The position numbers were made by a program, and so were the translations under genes. A stretch of DNA of 25,557 nt from an uncultured Alphaproteobacteria bacterium. Its GTDB lineage: Bacteria; Pseudomonadota; Alphaproteobacteria; Rhizobiales; Ancalomicrobiaceae. Below, in pieces: positions 21,877 through 25,557 of the stretch. The DNA lies in the NCBI GenBank assembly GCA_937892955.1, contig CALBKH010000019.1, positions 1 through 25,557 on the forward strand, given 5' to 3'. Within the stretch, counting starts at the first letter, position 1. Each line of letters begins with the position of its first letter. The notes below the pieces were generated by a model. It ran no database searches. It had not been told where the DNA came from and saw only the letters and a list, made by a program, of their open reading frames with translations.

Positions 21877-21926
21877 CCCCCTTCTCCCCCCGCGGGAGAA
21901 GGTGCCCCGAAGGGGCGGATGAGGGG
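21877..21926. repeat. Rhizobial-type palindromic repeat, copy 1
   Basis: Contains CCTTCTCC...GGGAGAAGG, then GCCCCGAAGGGGC and GGATGAGGGG. This pattern is a familiar intergenic element in Hyphomicrobiales genomes (recalled, not searched). It is in inverted orientation to the copy at 21986-22031. Confidence 0.75.
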
Positions 21927-21985
21927 GCGCCGCGAAGCGGCAACCGGTCGAACCATCGGGCACGGAGCTGAACGAGAGGTCCAGA

Positions 21986-22031
21986 CCCCTCATCCGGCCT
22001 GCGGCCACCTTCTCCCGCAAGGGGAGAAGGG
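21986..22031. repeat. Rhizobial-type palindromic repeat, copy 2 (inverted)
   Basis: Reads CCCCTCATCCGGCCTGCGG, then CCACCTTCTCCCGC and GGGGAGAAGG, matching the reverse complement of copy 1 with changes in the GC-rich middle loop. The two copies flank about 60 bases and could pair into a larger cruciform or RNA hairpin between pdhC and the coiled-coil gene. Confidence 0.75.
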
Positions 22032-22086
22032 ACTTCGGTGCTGCCTCCTCGATGCTCTCACGAGCCGCCGGAGGTTGTTCAGCGCC

Positions 22087-23391
22087 TCACACCAGCATGC
22101 CCATCGGGTTCTCGATCAGCGCCTTGAACGCCGCCAGGAGCTCGGCGCCGAGCGCGCCGTCCACCGCACGGTGGTCGGTCGACAGCGTCACCGTCATCAC
22201 CGTGGCGACGGCCGGCTGACCGCCCTTGACCACCACCCGCTTCTCGCCGGCGCCGACCGCCAGGATCGTCGCGTGCGGCGGGTTGATGATCGCGGCGAAG
22301 TCCTTGATGCCGAACATGCCGAGGTTGGAGACGGCGGTGGAGCCGCCCTGATACTCCTCGGGCTTCAACTTGCGGGCCTTGGCGCGGGCGGCGAAGTCCT
22401 TCATCTCGTTGGAGATCGCCGACAGGGTCTTGGTCTCCGCCCTGCGCACCACCGGGGTGATCAGGCCGCCGGGGATCGACACCGCGACGCCGACGTCGGA
22501 GTGGCGATGCTTGAGCATCGCCCCGTCGGTCCAGGTGACGTTGGCGTCGGGCACGCGCTGCAAGGCCACCGCCATCGCCTTGATGACGAAGTCGTTGACC
22601 GAGACCTTGTAGGCCGGCTTGCCGTCCCTCACGGGCGCGGCGGCGTTGATCTGCTCGCGTAAGCCCAAGAGCGCGTCGAGCTCGGTGTCGACCGTCAGGT
22701 AGAAGTGCGGCACCGTCAGCTTCGATTCCATCAGCCGCTTGGCGATGGTCTTGCGCATGCCGTCGTGCGGGATGGTCTCGTAGGACCCCGGCTCGAACAT
22801 CCGCAGGATCGCCTCCTCCGACGGACCGGTGGGCAGCGCCACCGGAGCGGCGGCTGCCGGCGACGCGGCGGCAGGAGCGGCAGCGGCGGCGGACGCGGGC
22901 GCGCCGGCCTTGGCCGTGCCGGACGCGGCGGCGGCTTCGACGTCCTTGAGAACGATGCGGCCGCGCGGGCCGGAGCCGGCGATCTTGGCGAGATCGAGCC
23001 CCTTCTCCTTGGCCACCCGGCGGGCGAGCGGCGAGGCGAAGATGCGTTCGCCGGAGGCCGCGACCGGGGCCGGACCGGCCGAGACGGTCGGCGCCGGAGC
23101 CGGAGCGGCCTTCGGGGCGGGTGCCGCTGCGGCCGCCGAGACGTCCTCGCCTTCCGCCGCGATCACCGCGATCGGCGTGTTGACGGCGACGTCCTGGGTA
23201 CCGGCCGGCACCAGGATGGCTGCGAGCGTCCCCTCGTCGACGGCTTCCACTTCCATGGTCGCCTTGTCGGTCTCGATCTCGGCGATGACGTCGCCGGACT
23301 TGACGGTGTCGCCGACGGCCTTCAGCCACTTGGCGAGATTGCCCTTCTCCATGGTCGGAGACAGCGCGGGCATGAGGATGTTGGTGGGCAT
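22087..23391 (-). CDS. pdhC: Pyruvate dehydrogenase E2, dihydrolipoyl acetyltransferase
   Basis: Protein of 434 residues. E2 forms the core of the complex and moves the acetyl group to CoA. Residues 1-80 are one lipoyl domain with the lipoylated Lys43 in EIETDKATMEVEAVDEG. A linker rich in Ala and Pro follows. The E1/E3-binding peripheral domain reads IFASPLARRVAKEKGLDLAK and IAGSGPRGRIVLKDVE. After a second Ala-Pro linker comes the catalytic domain (from about residue 205, IPHDGMRKTIAKRLMESK), ending with the active-site LSTDHRAVDGALGAELL. ATG 23391 follows GGGGGGACCC. It lies 96 bases after pdhB with a GC-rich hairpin between. Confidence 0.98.
   Translation of the reverse strand: MPTNILMPALSPTMEKGNLAKWLKAVGDTVKSGDVIAEIETDKATMEVEAVDEGTLAAILVPAGTQDVAVNTPIAVIAAEGEDVSAAAAAPAPKAAPAPAPTVSAGPAPVAASGERIFASPLARRVAKEKGLDLAKIAGSGPRGRIVLKDVEAAAASGTAKAGAPASAAAAAPAAASPAAAAPVALPTGPSEEAILRMFEPGSYETIPHDGMRKTIAKRLMESKLTVPHFYLTVDTELDALLGLREQINAAAPVRDGKPAYKVSVNDFVIKAMAVALQRVPDANVTWTDGAMLKHRHSDVGVAVSIPGGLITPVVRRAETKTLSAISNEMKDFAARAKARKLKPEEYQGGSTAVSNLGMFGIKDFAAIINPPHATILAVGAGEKRVVVKGGQPAVATVMTVTLSTDHRAVDGALGAELLAAFKALIENPMGMLV
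23231..23376 (-). repeat. Lipoyl-domain direct repeat, copy in pdhC
   Basis: 146 bases encoding the lipoyl domain core of PdhC that align without gaps to 24674-24819 in pdhB, with only about ten base differences over the whole length. See the matching copy in pdhB. Confidence 0.85.
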
Positions 23392-23454
23392 GGGTCCCCC
23401 CGATGTGTCACGGATCTCTCGGGGCGGACGCGATCGTCACCCCGGCTGGGACCG

Positions 23455-23479
23455 GGCCGCGGCGCTCTCGCCCGCGGCC
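23455..23479 (-). other. Hairpin between pdhB and pdhC
   Basis: Perfect 8-bp arms GGCCGCGG/CCGCGGCC with a 9-base loop, starting 8 bases after the pdhB stop. No T-run on the minus strand. Probably an intercistronic hairpin that tunes relative E1/E2 levels; that role is inferred. Confidence 0.45.
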
Positions 23480-23487
23480 ACGGGGGA

Positions 23488-24834
<1,347 letters not shown>

Positions 24835-24846
24835 GTCGCGGTCTCC

Positions 24847-25557
24847 TCAGCGTACGATGTCGGTCCAGAGCTCGGACGCGTCCGGCTCGGGGTCGTTCTG
24901 GGCGAATTCGGCCGACTCCTGGACGATCACCCGAACCTCGGCATCGATCTTCTTGAGGTCGTCCTCGGAGACGAGGCCGCCGGCGAGGAGACGATTGCGC
25001 ACCTGCTCGATCGGGTCGTGCTCGTTGCGCATCTTCTGGACCTCCTCCTTCGACCGGTACTTGGCCGGGTCGGACATGGAGTGGCCACGATAGCGATAGG
25101 TCTGCATCTCCAGGATATACGGACCCTGGCCGGTGCGGGCGTGCTCGAGGGCGCGGGCCGAGGCCTCGCGCACCGCGCGAACGTCCATGCCGTCGACCTG
25201 CTCGCCGGGGATGTCGAACGAGGCGCCGCGCTTGGAGAAGTCGGTCTGCGACGAGGCGCGGGTCACCGCCGTGCCCATGGCGTAGCGGTTGTTCTCGATG
25301 ACGTAGACGACCGGCAGCTTCCACAGCGCCGCCATGTTGAAGCTCTCGTAGACCTGACCCTGGTTGGCCGCGCCGTCGCCGAAGAAGGCCAGCGACACCT
25401 TGCCGTTCTTCTTGTAGCGGTTGGCGAAGCCGAGGCCGGTGCCGAGCGACACCTGGGCGCCGACGATGCCGTGACCGCCGAAGAACTGCTTCTCGACGCT
25501 GAACATGTGCATCGAGCCGCCCTTGCCCTTGGAATAGCCGCCGCGGCGCCCGGTCAG
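24847..25557 (-). CDS. pdhA: Pyruvate dehydrogenase E1 alpha subunit (5' end outside window)
   Basis: The C-terminal 236 residues of E1 alpha; the gene continues past the right edge, so roughly the first 110 residues and the start are missing. The visible part opens LTGRRGGYSKGKGGSMHMFS, then HGIVGAQVSLGTGLGFA. The thiamine-diphosphate motif begins GDGAANQGQVYESFNMAALW and ends VIENN, as expected for GDG-(about 26)-NN. The mobile loop near YRYRGHSMSDPAKYRSKEE carries the conserved serines. It decarboxylates pyruvate and transfers acetyl to the lipoyl groups of E2 (and of PdhB). The stop lies 12 bases before pdhB. Confidence 0.97.
   Translation of the reverse strand: MTGRRGGYSKGKGGSMHMFSVEKQFFGGHGIVGAQVSLGTGLGFANRYKKNGKVSLAFFGDGAANQGQVYESFNMAALWKLPVVYVIENNRYAMGTAVTRASSQTDFSKRGASFDIPGEQVDGMDVRAVREASARALEHARTGQGPYILEMQTYRYRGHSMSDPAKYRSKEEVQKMRNEHDPIEQVRNRLLAGGLVSEDDLKKIDAEVRVIVQESAEFAQNDPEPDASELWTDIVR

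Overview
This window reads as a chromosomal segment of a GC-rich alphaproteobacterium, most likely Hyphomicrobiales (Rhizobiales). The evidence is an E1-beta subunit of pyruvate dehydrogenase with a built-in lipoyl domain, LpxI rather than LpxH in lipid A synthesis, the gene order rpsB-tsf-pyrH-frr-uppS-cdsA-rseP-bamA-lpxD-fabZ-lpxA-lpxI-lpxB, and intergenic palindromes of the kind common in rhizobial genomes. Genus cannot be assigned from the sequence alone. Nearly everything is transcribed leftward (minus strand); the only rightward genes are a two-gene toxin-antitoxin module.

Reading in the direction of transcription (right to left), the first block is central carbon metabolism and lipoate: pdhA (5' end outside the window), pdhB, pdhC, a small coiled-coil protein, lpdA, a soluble chemoreceptor-like protein, two tandem paralogous membrane-anchored proteins of unknown function, lipA (lipoyl synthase, which makes the cofactor carried by PdhB, PdhC and other lipoyl proteins) and a Coq10/RatA-like START protein. 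A MazE/MazF-type module with a perfect 22-bp palindrome upstream sits at 15234-15813, at the junction with the second block.

The second block opens with a near-consensus sigma-70 promoter and a strongly structured leader before rpsB. It then runs through translation (rpsB, tsf, frr), UMP kinase (pyrH), undecaprenyl and phospholipid precursor synthesis (uppS, cdsA), the RseP site-2 protease, the outer-membrane assembly protein BamA, and five lipid A genes, ending with an FkbM-family methyltransferase. The block thus couples translation to envelope building. Hairpins in several gaps (tsf/pyrH, bamA/lpxD, rpsB/tsf) suggest it is divided into transcriptional sub-units.

Most of the window is conserved housekeeping DNA. 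The parts worth a second look are the rpsB leader RNA, the toxin-antitoxin palindrome, the absence of dxr between cdsA and rseP, the paired Cys-containing membrane proteins, the chemoreceptor with its signalling tip at the N-terminus and sensor at the C-terminus, and several intergenic palindromes. I see no IS element, prophage, CRISPR array, tRNA or rRNA. No gene-free stretch exceeds 300 bases; the longest gaps (about 245-280 bases) are described as separate features.
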